Origin: Bacteroidota bacterium
GTDB taxonomy: Bacteria; Bacteroidota; Bacteroidia; Cytophagales; Cyclobacteriaceae
Length of the DNA: 6,546 nt
Direction of reading: 5' to 3'
Assembly (NCBI GenBank): GCA_024643595.1
Contig: JAHEMS010000208.1
Coordinates: 1-6,546, forward strand
Each line of letters begins with the position of its first letter. The stretch's first letter is position 1. The notes beneath the pieces were generated by a model. It was not told the origin of the DNA. It worked only from the letters and a program-made list of their open reading frames with translations, and did no database searches. A program made the position numbers and the translations under genes. Shown here one piece after another: positions 6,141 to 6,546 of this stretch.

Positions 6141-6546
6141 ATGAAGACACTCATAGATCAAATCATACAAAAGCCTCACTCCGGAGATACGCACACAACC
6201 TCTAAAGATTACAAACCAGACGTAGATGTACGGTGGTGCGCCGGTTGCGGTGCTATCTCTGTATTGTCTCCGGCACAACGCCTTATGCCGGAGTTAGGCA
6301 TACCCAAGGAGAAAATTGTATTCATTTCAGGAATAGGATGCTCAGGACGGTTTCCTTATTACATTGATACTTACGGGTTTCATGGAATCCATGGACGCGC
6401 ACTGCCCATCGCAAGTGGATTAAAAATTGCCCGTCCTGATTTAAGCGTGTGGGTAGTAACCGGTGATGGTGATAACATGAGCATCGGTGGCAATCACTTC
6501 ATCCATGCCTGCCGTAGAAATGTGGATATGAATGTGCTGATGTTCA
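6141..6546 (+). CDS. korB: 2-oxoacid:ferredoxin oxidoreductase beta subunit (partial, 3' end outside window)
   Basis: First 135 codons of the catalytic beta subunit, which binds thiamine diphosphate and a [4Fe-4S] cluster; the gene runs off the right edge. The reading begins MKTLIDQIIQKPHS. The cluster ligands expected in this part are present: Cys33 and Cys36 in WCAGCG and Cys67 in GIGCSGRFPYY. Their spacing (3 and 31) equals that of the first three ligands of archaeal two-subunit enzymes as I recall them; the fourth would lie beyond the window. The cofactor motif GDGDNMSIGGNH (108-119) and IHACRRNVDMNVLMF match the family closely. The usual CPGCGD-type segment reads CAGCGAIS here, a mild variation of unknown effect. 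It starts 13 nt after korA in an A-rich gap with no Shine-Dalgarno sequence and no terminator, so it forms an operon with korA. Confidence 0.92.
   Translation, partial: MKTLIDQIIQKPHSGDTHTTSKDYKPDVDVRWCAGCGAISVLSPAQRLMPELGIPKEKIVFISGIGCSGRFPYYIDTYGFHGIHGRALPIASGLKIARPDLSVWVVTGDGDNMSIGGNHFIHACRRNVDMNVLMF

Noticed and set aside
6021..6278. 85-codon minus-strand frame spanning the korA-korB junction
   Set aside because: It overlaps two clear coding regions in the same operon and its translation looks like noise.
1..6546. CRISPR array, tRNA/rRNA gene, insertion sequence, toxin-antitoxin or defence system
   Set aside because: No regularly spaced repeats, no cloverleaf or rRNA-like sequence, no transposase or nuclease motifs, and all sizeable genes have ordinary metabolic or envelope assignments.

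Overview
The window looks like ordinary chromosome from a member of the Bacteroidota, probably of Cytophagales type. The evidence is the moderate G+C content, start codons with little Shine-Dalgarno complementarity, a DUF2911 protein, a FadL/OmpP1-type outer-membrane protein with a ...FAQ signal-peptide end, a long FabH-like ketoacyl synthase with a GCPGW nucleophile loop, and a gamma-alpha fused 2-oxoacid:ferredoxin oxidoreductase. The genus is an inference from protein style, not from a marker gene.

Layout, left to right. Bases 1-207 are AT-rich upstream sequence with no supportable gene. At 208-1281 (+) lies a ketoacyl-ACP synthase III homologue that starts with TTG. At 1374-2723 (-) lies a FadL/OmpP1 family outer-membrane protein, convergent with the first gene; a strong hairpin plus T-tract (1298-1359) terminates it. 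A 251-bp divergent intergenic region (2724-2974) carries a palindrome flanked by two copies of a 9-mer. At 2975-3433 (+) is a small secreted protein of unknown function, tail to tail with only 5 nt separating it from a secreted DUF2911 protein at 3439-4011 (-). After a second divergent intergenic region (4012-4237) comes the operon korA (4238-6127, +) and korB (6141 to the window end, +, partial).

Functional picture. korA and korB are one enzyme, a 2-oxoacid (probably 2-oxoglutarate) oxidoreductase coupling oxidative decarboxylation to ferredoxin reduction. The four genes to the left appear to be independent transcription units: a cytoplasmic fatty-acid or lipid chain-initiating condensing enzyme, an outer-membrane channel of the long-chain fatty acid/hydrophobic-solute family, and two exported proteins. 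The ketoacyl synthase and FadL-like genes are both lipid-related, but they converge and are not an operon.

I did not find a novel multi-gene system. The observations most worth a second look are small: a terminator whose stem is continuous only in the minus-strand RNA, the palindrome and repeat arrangement at 2791-2848, the unusual TTG start of the first gene, and an orphan secreted domain-like protein.
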